NCBI GenBank assembly: GCA_023386635.1
Contig: JAEWJH010000008.1
Span: 1 to 58,856, forward strand
Origin: Pseudomonadota bacterium
GTDB taxonomy: Bacteria; Pseudomonadota; Alphaproteobacteria; Rhizobiales; Xanthobacteraceae
Length of the DNA: 58,856 nucleotides
Reading direction: 5' to 3'
A model generated the notes under the pieces. That model saw only the letters and a list, made by a program, of their open reading frames with translations, was not told the origin of the DNA and made no database searches. Positions 26,873 to 34,937 of this stretch are shown here, piece by piece (within the stretch, counting starts at the first letter, position 1; each line of letters starts with the position of its first letter). Both the position numbers and the translations under genes were made by a program.

Positions 26873-27847
26873 ATGTCCGATTTCCCGCCCGAACCGATCC
26901 TGGACATCGCGCATCTCGCCCATATCGAGATGTTCACGCCGAAATTCGACGAGAGCCTTCGCTTCTTCATCGACGTGATGGGCATGACCCAGAGCGGCGA
27001 GAAGGGCGACAGCGTCTATCTGCGCGGCTGGGACGATTATGAGCGTTACTCGCTCAAGCTCACCGCCTCGAAGACCTCCGGCATGGGCCATGTCGCGTTC
27101 CGCACCCGCTCCCCGCAGGCGCTGGAGCGCCGCGCCGCCGCGCTGAAAGGCTCCGGCTTCGACATCGGCTGGACCGACGGCGATCTCGGCCACGGCAAGA
27201 CCTTCGTCTGCCACGACCCGGACGGCCATCGCATCGAACTCTATTACGACACCGAATGGTATCAGGCGCCGCCGGACAAGAAGCCCGCCTTGAAGAATCA
27301 AGCGCAGAAATTCCCCGCGCGCGGCGTCAATGTCCGCCGGCTCGACCACTTCAACGGGCTCGCCGCCGACATCAAGGCGAACCGCGAGTTCTTTGAAAAA
27401 TATCTCGGCTTCCGTCTCACCGAGCAGATCGTGCTCAACGACGGCACCGAGGCCGGCATGTGGATGACCGCCACCAACAAGAGCTACGACTTCGCCTATA
27501 CGCGCGACCACACCGGCACCAAGGGCCGCTTCCACCACGTCACCTATGCGCTCGACAGCCGCGAAGAGATTTTGCGCGCCGCCGACATCTTCCTCGAGAA
27601 CGGCGTCTACATCGAGACCGGCCCGCACAAGCACGCGGTGCAGCAGACCTTCTTCCTTTACGTCTATGAGCCGGGCGGCAACCGCGTCGAGGTGGCGAAC
27701 GCCGGCGCGCGGCTGATCCTCGCGCCCGACTGGAAGCCGATCCGCTGGACCGAGGAAGAGCGCAAGAAGGGACAGGCCTGGGGCCTCAAGACCATCGAGT
27801 CGTTCCACACCCACGGCACGCCGCCGGTCGACAGCAAAGGTCATTGA
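26873..27847 (+). CDS. Type I extradiol (catechol 2,3-dioxygenase-like) VOC dioxygenase
   Basis: The 324-residue protein has two vicinal-oxygen-chelate domains. The likely Fe(II) ligands are His159 (RRLDHFN), His221 or His222 (RFHHVTYAL) and Glu273 (GGNRVEV), spaced as in catechol 2,3-dioxygenases. The N-terminal domain has lost its metal site, as is normal. The enzyme would open an ortho-dihydroxylated ring next to the diol. The ATG at 26873 is chosen over the TTG at 26837. Its stop overlaps the next gene (TGATG). Confidence 0.88.
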   Translation: MSDFPPEPILDIAHLAHIEMFTPKFDESLRFFIDVMGMTQSGEKGDSVYLRGWDDYERYSLKLTASKTSGMGHVAFRTRSPQALERRAAALKGSGFDIGWTDGDLGHGKTFVCHDPDGHRIELYYDTEWYQAPPDKKPALKNQAQKFPARGVNVRRLDHFNGLAADIKANREFFEKYLGFRLTEQIVLNDGTEAGMWMTATNKSYDFAYTRDHTGTKGRFHHVTYALDSREEILRAADIFLENGVYIETGPHKHAVQQTFFLYVYEPGGNRVEVANAGARLILAPDWKPIRWTEEERKKGQAWGLKTIESFHTHGTPPVDSKGH

Positions 27848-28689
27848 TGGCGACGATCCCGCAGCTCACTTTGCCCGCCGGCCTGCCGATGCCCCGTTTC
27901 GGCCTCGGCACCTGGCGCATGGGCGAGGCGCGCGGCGAGCGCAAGGCCGAGACCGCGGCGCTGCAGCACGGCTTGGCGTGCGGCATCACGCTGATCGACA
28001 CCGCGGAGATGTACGGCGACGGCGTCGCGGAGGAGATCGTCGGCGACGCCATTGCCGGGAAACGCGACGGGCTGTTTATCGTCTCCAAGGTCCTGCCCAG
28101 CAATGCCTCGCGGCGCGGCACCGTCGCCGCCTGCGAGCGCAGCCTTCGCCGCCTGCGGATCGACCGCATCGACCTTTATCTGCTGCACTGGCGCGGCAGC
28201 GTGCCTTTGGCGGAAACCATCGAGGGGTTCGAGGCGCTGCGTGCGGCCGGCAAGATCGGCGCGTGGGGCGTCAGCAACCTCGACCTGAGCGACATGCAAG
28301 AACTGATCGACGTGCCGCAGGGCGATGCGGTGCAGACCAATCAGGTGCTCTACAACCTCACCCGCCGCGGTATCGAATTCGATCTGCAACCGTGGTGCCG
28401 GGCGCGCCACATTCCGCTGATGGCCTATTCGCCGATCGAACAGGGCCGCCTGCTCGGCCATCCGGCGCTCGCTAAAATCGCTGCCGCGCATGGCGTCTCG
28501 CCGGCGCAGGTGGCGCTGGCGTGGCTGATGCGGCAGGACGACGTGATCGTCATCCCGAAATCGTCGCGCGTCGCGCATATCGACGACAATCTCGCCGCGC
28601 TCGATCTGACATTGACGGATGACGATCTTGCGGCGCTCGACCGCGCCTTCCCGCCGCCGCGCCGCGCAACGCCGCTCGACATGCTGTAA
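27847..28689 (+). CDS. Aldo/keto reductase
   Basis: The 280-residue TIM-barrel oxidoreductase has FGLGTWRMGEARGE, the catalytic aspartate and tyrosine in LIDTAEMYGDG, the lysine in IVSKVLPSN, and a histidine in LYLLHWRGSV; IVIPKSSR near the end binds NADPH phosphate. It reduces an aldehyde or ketone or oxidises the alcohol. Translational overlap with the dioxygenase gene (TGATG) implies that it acts on a pathway intermediate, possibly the semialdehyde from ring cleavage. Confidence 0.88.
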   Translation: MATIPQLTLPAGLPMPRFGLGTWRMGEARGERKAETAALQHGLACGITLIDTAEMYGDGVAEEIVGDAIAGKRDGLFIVSKVLPSNASRRGTVAACERSLRRLRIDRIDLYLLHWRGSVPLAETIEGFEALRAAGKIGAWGVSNLDLSDMQELIDVPQGDAVQTNQVLYNLTRRGIEFDLQPWCRARHIPLMAYSPIEQGRLLGHPALAKIAAAHGVSPAQVALAWLMRQDDVIVIPKSSRVAHIDDNLAALDLTLTDDDLAALDRAFPPPRRATPLDML

Positions 28690-28706
28690 CCGCCGAAAGA
28701 CCTGCC

Positions 28707-29600
28707 ATGACCAACAGCAACACGCCCCGCATCGCCTTCATCGGCTTCGGTGAGGCCGGACAGGCCATCGCCATTGGCCTGCGCGAGAGCGGCGTCGCGC
28801 GCATCGCCGCCTGGGATATCCTGTTTCCGGACGCCGATGGCGCGGCGCTGAAACAGGCGGCGGACAAAGCCGGCATCCGTATTGCCACCTCGGCGGCGGA
28901 TGCGGTGCGAGACGCGGATATCGTCATTGCCGCGGTGACGGCGGCGTCGAGCGTCGAGGCCGCGCAATCGGTGAAGGATCACCTCGCCGGCGCGCCCTGC
29001 TACCTCGACATCAATTCGGTGTCGCCCGGCCGCAAGCTGGAGACCGAGGCGCTGCTCGGCGCGAGCGCGCGCTATGTCGACGTGGCGATCATGGCGCCGA
29101 TCCATCCCAAGCGTCACCAGACGCCGATGCATCTCGCCGGTCCGCACGCCCGGGCGATCATGCCGGTTCTGGAAGGTCTCGGCCTCAACCTGACCCTGGC
29201 CGGGCCGGACACCGGCGCGGCGGCGGCAATCAAGATGATCCGCGGCGTCATCATCAAGGGCATCGAGGCGCTGACCGAGGAGTGTTTCCGCGCCGCCGCC
29301 AAGGCCGGCCTGGTGGACGAGGTCGCCGCGTCGCTCCGCAACAATTATCCGACGCTCGATTGGCCAAAGATCGTTGATTACAACGTCGAGCGCATGGCCA
29401 ATCACGGCATCCGCCGCGCGGCGGAAATGCGCGAGGTCGCCGACACGCTGCGCGAACTCGGCATCGCGCCGCTGATGACCGAGGCCATCGTCCAGCGGCA
29501 GGACGCCATGGGCCGGATCGGCAAGCGCCCCGATGTGCAGCGCACGCTCGACGCCGGCGGCGCGGCGATGCTCGAGGCGGTCAACGCATCACACGAATAG
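28707..29600 (+). CDS. 6PGDH-like NAD(P)-binding oxidoreductase with DUF1932 C-terminus
   Basis: The 297-residue protein has a Rossmann start RIAFIGFGEAGQAIAIGL and a helical C-terminal domain containing KMIRGVIIKGIEALTEEC, as in DUF1932 members of the beta-hydroxyacid dehydrogenase group. The catalytic lysine position is kept in that segment. It would oxidise or reduce a hydroxyacid intermediate. It is the last gene of the catabolic operon; 18 bases separate it from the aldo/keto reductase. Confidence 0.82.
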   Translation: MTNSNTPRIAFIGFGEAGQAIAIGLRESGVARIAAWDILFPDADGAALKQAADKAGIRIATSAADAVRDADIVIAAVTAASSVEAAQSVKDHLAGAPCYLDINSVSPGRKLETEALLGASARYVDVAIMAPIHPKRHQTPMHLAGPHARAIMPVLEGLGLNLTLAGPDTGAAAAIKMIRGVIIKGIEALTEECFRAAAKAGLVDEVAASLRNNYPTLDWPKIVDYNVERMANHGIRRAAEMREVADTLRELGIAPLMTEAIVQRQDAMGRIGKRPDVQRTLDAGGAAMLEAVNASHE

Positions 29601-29685
29601 AGACGAAAAGCGCAGTATGTTTTTCTTGGCGCTGTCATATCGCTGCGCGTACACTCCCGCCGTTCCATGGTTGGGAGGAATATCC

Positions 29686-30018
29686 ATGTCCAGAACGTTC
29701 AAGCTCGCGGCTCTTACGGCCGCTGTCGCGGCAACCTTTGCGTTCGCGTCCGTCGGCGCCAGCGAAGCGGCGGCCAAGAAGAAGGCAAAAGCCGGCCCGG
29801 CGGCCATCACCGCGCCGATGTGCGGCCTCGGCCTGCTCGACGCGAGCGGCAAGTCGGCGGCGCCGGTATGCGGCACCAAGGGCGGCATGAAGTTCACGTA
29901 TAACAACGCCTGCTTCGCCGAGAAGGACGGCGCCAAGAGCATCAAGGCCGGCGCCTGCGCCACCAAGGGCAAGGCTGCGAAGAAGGCCGGCAAGAAGGCC
30001 GCCAAGAAGAAGGGCTGA
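29686..30018 (+). CDS. Secreted Kazal-like protein with lysine-rich tail
   Basis: The 110-residue protein has a signal peptide (MSRTFKLAALTAAVAATFAF, cut near SEA), then a KKKAKAG linker. A four-cysteine domain (Cys46, 62, 76, 91) follows, with VCGTKGGMKFTYNNAC and IKAGAC, which resembles the core of Kazal protease inhibitors (VCG...TYxNxC...GxC). It ends in a Lys/Ala tail of about 17 residues. GGAGGAA sits ahead of the ATG. It may bind anionic surface polymers by its tail; inhibitor activity is unproven. A perfect terminator follows. Confidence 0.7.
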   Translation: MSRTFKLAALTAAVAATFAFASVGASEAAAKKKAKAGPAAITAPMCGLGLLDASGKSAAPVCGTKGGMKFTYNNACFAEKDGAKSIKAGACATKGKAAKKAGKKAAKKKG

Positions 30019-30037
30019 TCGCTCTTTCGCCAATGAC

Positions 30038-30068
30038 AAAGGGCCGCTGCACGCAGCGGCCCTTTTTT
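30038..30068 (+). terminator. Rho-independent terminator
   Basis: Perfect 10-base arms GGGCCGCTGC (30041-30050) and GCAGCGGCCC (30053-30062) are flanked by AAA and TTTTTT. It ends the Kazal-like gene. Confidence 0.9.
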
Positions 30069-30090
30069 GTTGTTTGCGAAGCACCAGCCG

Positions 30091-30183
30091 CGTCATGGCC
30101 GGGCGAAGTCCCGGCCATCCACCTCTGTCGTCCATAAGGCAAGGTAAGACGTGGATGCCCGGCACAAGGCCGGGCATGACGGG
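30091..30183. repeat. Paired palindromic repeat (REP-like)
   Basis: CGTCATGGCCGGG-cgaagt-CCCGGCCAT is followed by a 45-base linker and GATGCCCGGC-acaag-GCCGGGCATGACG. The two halves form an outer palindrome as well. Same family as the repeats at 10.0 and 12.2 kb. Confidence 0.75.
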
Positions 30184-30217
30184 GTGAGAGTGTGCAAAAC
30201 GGCGAACACCGACTCCG

Positions 30218-30368
30218 CGTCATCCTGAGGAGCCGCGCCGTAGCGCATCGCGCGAAGGCGGGGCGTCTCGACGGACGAGGCGGCCACAGCATCGCACCCG
30301 CCTCATGGTTCGAGACGCTCCGCCTTCGCTCTGCGAGCTTCGGCGGAGCTCCTCACCATGAGGCTCAA
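30218..30368. repeat. Long 'tcatcctgagga...ccatgagg' inverted repeat
   Basis: The left side begins TCATCCTGAGGAGC and the right side ends GAGCTCCTCACCATGAGG. Within lie 'gcgaaggcggggcgtctcga' and its near-complement 'cgagacgctccgccttcgct'. The same design appears at 37.1-37.3 and 38.2-38.4 kb, so this is a second intergenic repeat family of about 150 bases that can fold into one long hairpin. Confidence 0.7.
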
Positions 30369-30373
30369 CAAGC

Positions 30374-31348
30374 CTACTTCCTAGGCGGGATCTGGATGAA
30401 TTCCGCGAGTTGTTCCTTGGTCAGCGGCTTGTCGAGGAATTTCAGCTTCACCGCATCGCGCACGGCGCCCTCGAGATCCGCCATCTTGTCGCTCTGGATC
30501 GATTCCTTCGGATGGAATTTCTGGATCGATTCCTTGATCAGCGCTTCATCGAGCTTCATCTTGGTGGCGTACATGCTGATCGCCTTCGGATCGGCGTACA
30601 TGAAGTCCACCGCCTCGCGATAAGCCTGCACGAAGCGCATGATCGCGTCTTTCTTGGTCTTCAGCGAGTCCGCGTTGACGATGATGGCGCGCACCGTCTG
30701 CCCCTTGAGCGACGGCACGTCGCTGCCATGGGCGATGATGCGAATCTTGCCTTCCTTCATTTCCTTGAGACCGAACGGCGGCGCCGCCCAGCCGACGTCG
30801 ATCTGGCCGGACATCACCTGCGTCAGGGTCGCGGCCGGACCGCCGGTCGCGGTCGGCTTGCCCTTGGCGCCGAGTTCGGAGACGAAGGCGACGACGATGT
30901 TGTTCGACGACGAGCCGTTGGTCGAATAGGCGATGGTGTTCTCCGGCTTGAGGTCCTTGAGCGACTTCAGCGGCGAATCCGATTTCACATACCAGTAGAG
31001 ATCGCCGGTGCCAGTGAAGGCCGGCAGCAGGATGCGCACCGGGGCTCCCTTGGAGAACGCGCGCATCGCGCCCGCGACGCCGACACCGCCGCCGAGATCG
31101 GCGCTGCCGGAAATCACCGCCTGCAGGGTCTCGCCCGCGCCGGCGGTGCCGACATTCTCCATCACCAGATTGTGCTTCTTGAAGATGCCGGCGTCCTGGC
31201 CGAGCGTCGGCGGCTGGTTCTCCCAGTTGTTGATCTGGCCGATCGCCATCTTCAACTGATCGTCGGCGGCGGCAGGCGCCACGGTCAGCGCCGTCAGCGC
31301 CAGTCCGATCGCGCCCGCGACCACGGTGTTAAATCTTGTCATCGTCAT
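30374..31348 (-). CDS. ABC substrate-binding protein, NMT1/SsuA-like
   Basis: The 324-residue protein has a Sec signal (NTVVAGAIGLALTALTVAPA, cut after AAA-DD) and the type II binding fold of the nitrate/taurine/sulfonate class: GQINNWENQPPTLGQDAGIF, TLQAVISGSADLGGGVGVAG and LTQVMSGQIDVGWAAPPFG. It is transcribed away from the ABC ATPase and probably delivers ligand to the divergently encoded permeases. The operon context suggests an aromatic or hydroxy acid ligand, not sulfonate. Its start follows AGGGAGGATGACG. Confidence 0.88.
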   Translation of the reverse strand: MTMTRFNTVVAGAIGLALTALTVAPAAADDQLKMAIGQINNWENQPPTLGQDAGIFKKHNLVMENVGTAGAGETLQAVISGSADLGGGVGVAGAMRAFSKGAPVRILLPAFTGTGDLYWYVKSDSPLKSLKDLKPENTIAYSTNGSSSNNIVVAFVSELGAKGKPTATGGPAATLTQVMSGQIDVGWAAPPFGLKEMKEGKIRIIAHGSDVPSLKGQTVRAIIVNADSLKTKKDAIMRFVQAYREAVDFMYADPKAISMYATKMKLDEALIKESIQKFHPKESIQSDKMADLEGAVRDAVKLKFLDKPLTKEQLAEFIQIPPRK

Positions 31349-31375
31349 CCTCCCTGACTTGATGGTTCGTTGCTC

Positions 31376-32236
31376 TCAGCGCTTTTTGCGTTTGGCGGTT
31401 TTCTTGGCGGTGTTCTTGGCCGTCTGCTTGACTGCCTTCTTGACCGTCTTCTTCGGTGACTTTGTGGCCGCGCTCCGTTTCGCCGGCGCAGCCTGCCCGG
31501 ACCCACCATAGGGCGGCAACTGATTGCTGTGCGCGAGGCGGCTGACCCAGTGCTCCCAGGTCCGTTCAAGGCCGGTGGTCGAGGTGGCGATCTTCGCGCA
31601 CAACTCGATCTCGCCCGGCGTCAGCGGCTGGATCGTGCCGGCTGCCCGCGCCTGCATCTGGTAGTCCGCATTGCGGGCCGAATAGATCGAGCGGAACACG
31701 GTGTCGCGGATATTGCGTCCGGCGACGGTGACGCCGTGGCGCCACATCAGCACCATCCAGTGATCGGCAAGCGCCCGCGCGAGCGAGGCGCCCTCCTCCG
31801 GTTTCACCACCAGCATGTTGGTGTCGCCGAATTCGTCGCGCTGGTCCCAGAATGGCGGTTTCGCGCCACCGGTCGCGCCGAGGTGGAACACCGGCACATA
31901 GTCGATTCCCGTGGTCACCAGCGGCATGAAGGCCGGCGAATGGTGATGGCACACCGCCATCACGTCCGGCCGAGCCTTGTAGATCTCGCCGTGGATCACC
32001 CGCTCCGAATATTGCGTTGCACTCGGCGGCCGCACCGGATCGGAGTCCAGCGTGTATTCGATGATATCGCCCGGCTCGATCAGCGCCGGCGCGCGCGAGC
32101 GCGACAGGAAATAGCGGTTCGGGTCGTCCGGATCGCGCATGCTCACATGGCCGAAGGAATCGATGATGCCTTCGTTCGATACGATCCGGTTGGCGAGCGA
32201 GAGTTCGTAGAAAAAAGCGTCCTTGGAATTCGGCAC
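31376..32236 (-). CDS. Class II aldolase/adducin-type enzyme with histone H1-like tail
   Basis: From a GTG at 32236 (AGGA eight bases upstream) the 286-residue protein has the fuculose-aldolase fold: the zinc ligands His97-x-His99 in VMAVCHHHSPA and His167 in MWRHGVTVAG, and NEGIIDSFGHVSMRD at the N-terminus. Such enzymes cleave or decarboxylate hydroxy or oxo acids. Residues about 251-286 are an added tail of Lys, Ala and Thr (KKTVKKAVKQTAKNTAKKTA), unlike the family. A longer frame to 32386 overlaps the divergent ATPase start and is not used. Confidence 0.82.
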   Translation of the reverse strand: MPNSKDAFFYELSLANRIVSNEGIIDSFGHVSMRDPDDPNRYFLSRSRAPALIEPGDIIEYTLDSDPVRPPSATQYSERVIHGEIYKARPDVMAVCHHHSPAFMPLVTTGIDYVPVFHLGATGGAKPPFWDQRDEFGDTNMLVVKPEEGASLARALADHWMVLMWRHGVTVAGRNIRDTVFRSIYSARNADYQMQARAAGTIQPLTPGEIELCAKIATSTTGLERTWEHWVSRLAHSNQLPPYGGSGQAAPAKRSAATKSPKKTVKKAVKQTAKNTAKKTAKRKKR

Positions 32237-32384
32237 GGAAAACGTCCTGTCGTCGTGGGCGAGTTGAGCGGAGGAACGAACACTAACGCTGTATCGGATG
32301 CAGGACCAGACAAGATGCAGACGCTTGACGGCATCGGCATGGTCCGCGAGGCTCGCCATTCCAGAGGGCTGCCGTGACTGCACC

Positions 32385-33209
32385 ATGACAAGCGCTCATA
32401 TCGTCATCGACCGGGTCAACCACCTGTATCGCCCGGCGCACGGCCGCGCCGTGCTGGCGCTCGAGGACGTGTCGCTGTCTATCCAGCGCCAGGAGTTCGT
32501 CGCGCTGCTCGGCCCGTCGGGCTGCGGCAAGTCCACGCTGCTCTATCTGATGGGCGGTTTCCTGCCGATCGAGACCGGCCGCATCCTGATCGACGACAAG
32601 CCCGCCGGCCCGCCCGGCCCGGATCGCGGGATCGTGTTCCAGCACTTCGCGCTGTTCCCGTGGAAGACCGTGCGCGGCAACGTGCTCTACGGGCTGGAGC
32701 GGCAGGGTATCGCCCGCGACGAGCGCGAGAAGCGCGCGCAGTCGTTCATCGACATGGTCGGTCTCTCCGGCTTCGAGGATAGCTATCCCTCGCAGCTTTC
32801 CGGCGGCATGAAGCAGCGCGCGGCCATCGCCCGCACGCTGGCGATCGATCCCGGCATCCTCCTGATGGACGAGCCGTTCGGCGCGCTCGATGCGCAGACC
32901 CGCCATCTGATGCAAAGCGAGTTGCGCAACATCTGGCAGCGCACCCGCAAGACCGTGGTGTTCGTCACCCACGACGTGCAGGAAGCGGTGTTCCTCGCCG
33001 ACCGCATCGCGGTGATGTCGGCGCGGCCCGGCCGCATCAAGACCATCGTCGACAATCCGGTGGATCGCAACGATCCCAACGTCTTCAAGACCAAGGCCTT
33101 CGTCGACCAGGTCGACGAGGTCTGGGACCTGGTGCGCGAGGAGGCGGTGAAGGCGCAAGGAACCGCGCAAGGAAGCGCACAAGCCGCGCGCGCCCCGCTC
33201 GGATCATGA
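32385..33209 (+). CDS. ABC transporter ATPase, nitrate/taurine type
   Basis: The 274-residue ATPase has Walker A GPSGCGKST, Q-loop FQHFALFPW, signature YPSQLSGGMKQRAAIARTL and Walker B ILLMDEPFGALD, all typical of TauB/SsuB. The ATG at 32385 is used. It overlaps the first permease by four bases and diverges from the class II aldolase. It is the only ATPase in the neighbourhood, so it probably powers both permeases. Confidence 0.92.
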   Translation: MTSAHIVIDRVNHLYRPAHGRAVLALEDVSLSIQRQEFVALLGPSGCGKSTLLYLMGGFLPIETGRILIDDKPAGPPGPDRGIVFQHFALFPWKTVRGNVLYGLERQGIARDEREKRAQSFIDMVGLSGFEDSYPSQLSGGMKQRAAIARTLAIDPGILLMDEPFGALDAQTRHLMQSELRNIWQRTRKTVVFVTHDVQEAVFLADRIAVMSARPGRIKTIVDNPVDRNDPNVFKTKAFVDQVDEVWDLVREEAVKAQGTAQGSAQAARAPLGS

Positions 33210-34000
33210 CCGACGCCGCCGCTCCCGCACCGGCCTCCCATGCCTTCACCGGCGCGCTGATCCGTGGCTTCACCCGCTACTCGCCGCTCATCATCCTCGC
33301 GGTGCTGTGGGAGGGGGTCGCCCGGCTCGGCCTCGTCTCCGGCTCGTCGCTGCCCGCGCTCTCCAGCGTCGCCGCGGCGTGGGTCGATCTGTTGCGCAGC
33401 GGCGATCTGCTCGCCAACACCGCCGCCTCGCTCTATCGCGGCGGCGCGGGCCTCGCGATCGCCATCGTCATCGGCACCGCGCTCGGCGTGTTCATGGCGT
33501 GGTCGCGGCCGGTCAATGCGTTGATCGGCCCGATCGTCGAACTGTTCTATCCGATGCCGAAATCGGCGCTGATCCCGGTGACCGTGATCTGGCTCGGCTT
33601 CGGCGACGGCTCGAAGATCCTTTTGATCTTCCTCGGCTGCATGCTGCCGGTGACCATCGGCGCGTTCAACGGCGCGCGCTCGGCCGACCGCACGCTGGTA
33701 TGGTCGGCGCGCAGCCTCGGCGCCGGACGGCTGCGCATGCTGCGCGACGTCGTTTTGCCGAGCGCATTGCCGGAATTGCTCGGCGGCATCCGCACGGCGC
33801 TGGCGCTCACCTTCATCCTGCTGGTGAGTTCGGAGCTGATCGTCGCGCGCGCCGGCCTCGGCTATCTGATCGGCTATCTCGGCGCCGACGGCAATTACGA
33901 ATCGATGTTCGCCGTGGTGCTCACCGTCGCCTTCCTCGGCTTCGCCGCGGATCGGCTCTATCAGATGTTCGCCGAACGGGTGCTGCGATGGCAGCAGTAG
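33206..34000 (+). CDS. ABC permease, taurine/sulfonate type (first)
   Basis: The 264-residue membrane protein has about six helices and the EAA loop ARSLGAGRLRMLRDVVLPSALP that contacts the ATPase. It starts ATG with a four-base overlap to the ATPase stop and runs 13 bases into the second permease. The two permeases are clearly different in sequence, suggesting a heterodimeric pore. Confidence 0.9.
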   Translation: MTDAAAPAPASHAFTGALIRGFTRYSPLIILAVLWEGVARLGLVSGSSLPALSSVAAAWVDLLRSGDLLANTAASLYRGGAGLAIAIVIGTALGVFMAWSRPVNALIGPIVELFYPMPKSALIPVTVIWLGFGDGSKILLIFLGCMLPVTIGAFNGARSADRTLVWSARSLGAGRLRMLRDVVLPSALPELLGGIRTALALTFILLVSSELIVARAGLGYLIGYLGADGNYESMFAVVLTVAFLGFAADRLYQMFAERVLRWQQ

Positions 34001-34788
34001 CGCGCGGCGACAGCAGCGTCTGGCTGTGGCGGCTCGCGCCGTTCGTCTCCGTCGGCGTGCTGCTCCTCGGCTGGGAATGGCTCGCGCGCAGCGGCATGTT
34101 CACGCCGTTCCAGCTTCCGGCCTTCAGCGTCGTCGTGCAGCGGATCTGGGAGCAGGCGCAGAGCGGCGACCTGTTCATCAATATCGGGCTGACGCTGTAC
34201 CGCTCGCTGGTCGGCTTCCTGATCGCCGCCGTCGCCGGGGTCCTCGTCGGGATCGGCATGTGGCGCAACGCCGGCGTCCGCTGGTTGTTCGATCCTTTGA
34301 TCTCGGTCGGTTTCCCGATGCCGAAGATCGCGTTCCTGCCGATCGTCATCCTCTGGCTCGGCCTCTACGACGTCACCAAGATCTCGATGATCGTGCTCGA
34401 CGCGATCTTCCCGGTGATCACCGCGACGCTGATCGGCGTGCGCAATGTCGACCGCGAGCTGATCTGGTCGGCCCGCAATCTCGGCACCCGCGACGGCGAG
34501 CTGATGCGCCAGATCATCCTCCCCGCGGCGCTGCCGATGATCTTCACCGGACTTCAGGTCGCGCTGCCGATCGCCATGATCGTCGCGATCGTGTGCGAGA
34601 TGCTGATGGGCGGCTACGGCATCGGTGGCGCGATGATGACCGCCTCGCGCTTCGCCAATTCCGCCGGCGTGTTCGCCGGCATCGTCGAGATCGCGGTGGT
34701 CGGCTTCGTGCTGGTGAAAGGCATGGCGCTGCTGCGCCGCCGCCTGCTCGCCTGGCATCCGGAATCGCTCGAACCGAGCACCGTGTAA
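33988..34788 (+). CDS. ABC permease, taurine/sulfonate type (second)
   Basis: The 266-residue protein begins MAAVARGDSSVWLWRL and carries LYRSLVGFLIAAVAGVLVGI, FPMPKIAFLPIVILWLGL and the EAA loop ARNLGTRDGELMRQIILPAAL. The ATG at 33988 lies inside the end of the first permease. Paired with that permease it would give one asymmetric importer. Confidence 0.9.
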   Translation: MAAVARGDSSVWLWRLAPFVSVGVLLLGWEWLARSGMFTPFQLPAFSVVVQRIWEQAQSGDLFINIGLTLYRSLVGFLIAAVAGVLVGIGMWRNAGVRWLFDPLISVGFPMPKIAFLPIVILWLGLYDVTKISMIVLDAIFPVITATLIGVRNVDRELIWSARNLGTRDGELMRQIILPAALPMIFTGLQVALPIAMIVAIVCEMLMGGYGIGGAMMTASRFANSAGVFAGIVEIAVVGFVLVKGMALLRRRLLAWHPESLEPSTV

Positions 34789-34937
34789 CGGGACGCCGCG
34801 GCGCGGCATGTACCGGATGGCGGATGCAAACGCCCGCCGCGCCTTGCCAAGCGTGGGATCGCACCGGACAATGATCGCAAAACAACACGCCCGGCGGATG
34901 CACGCCGGCTCATCATGTCACATCAGGGAGGACATTC

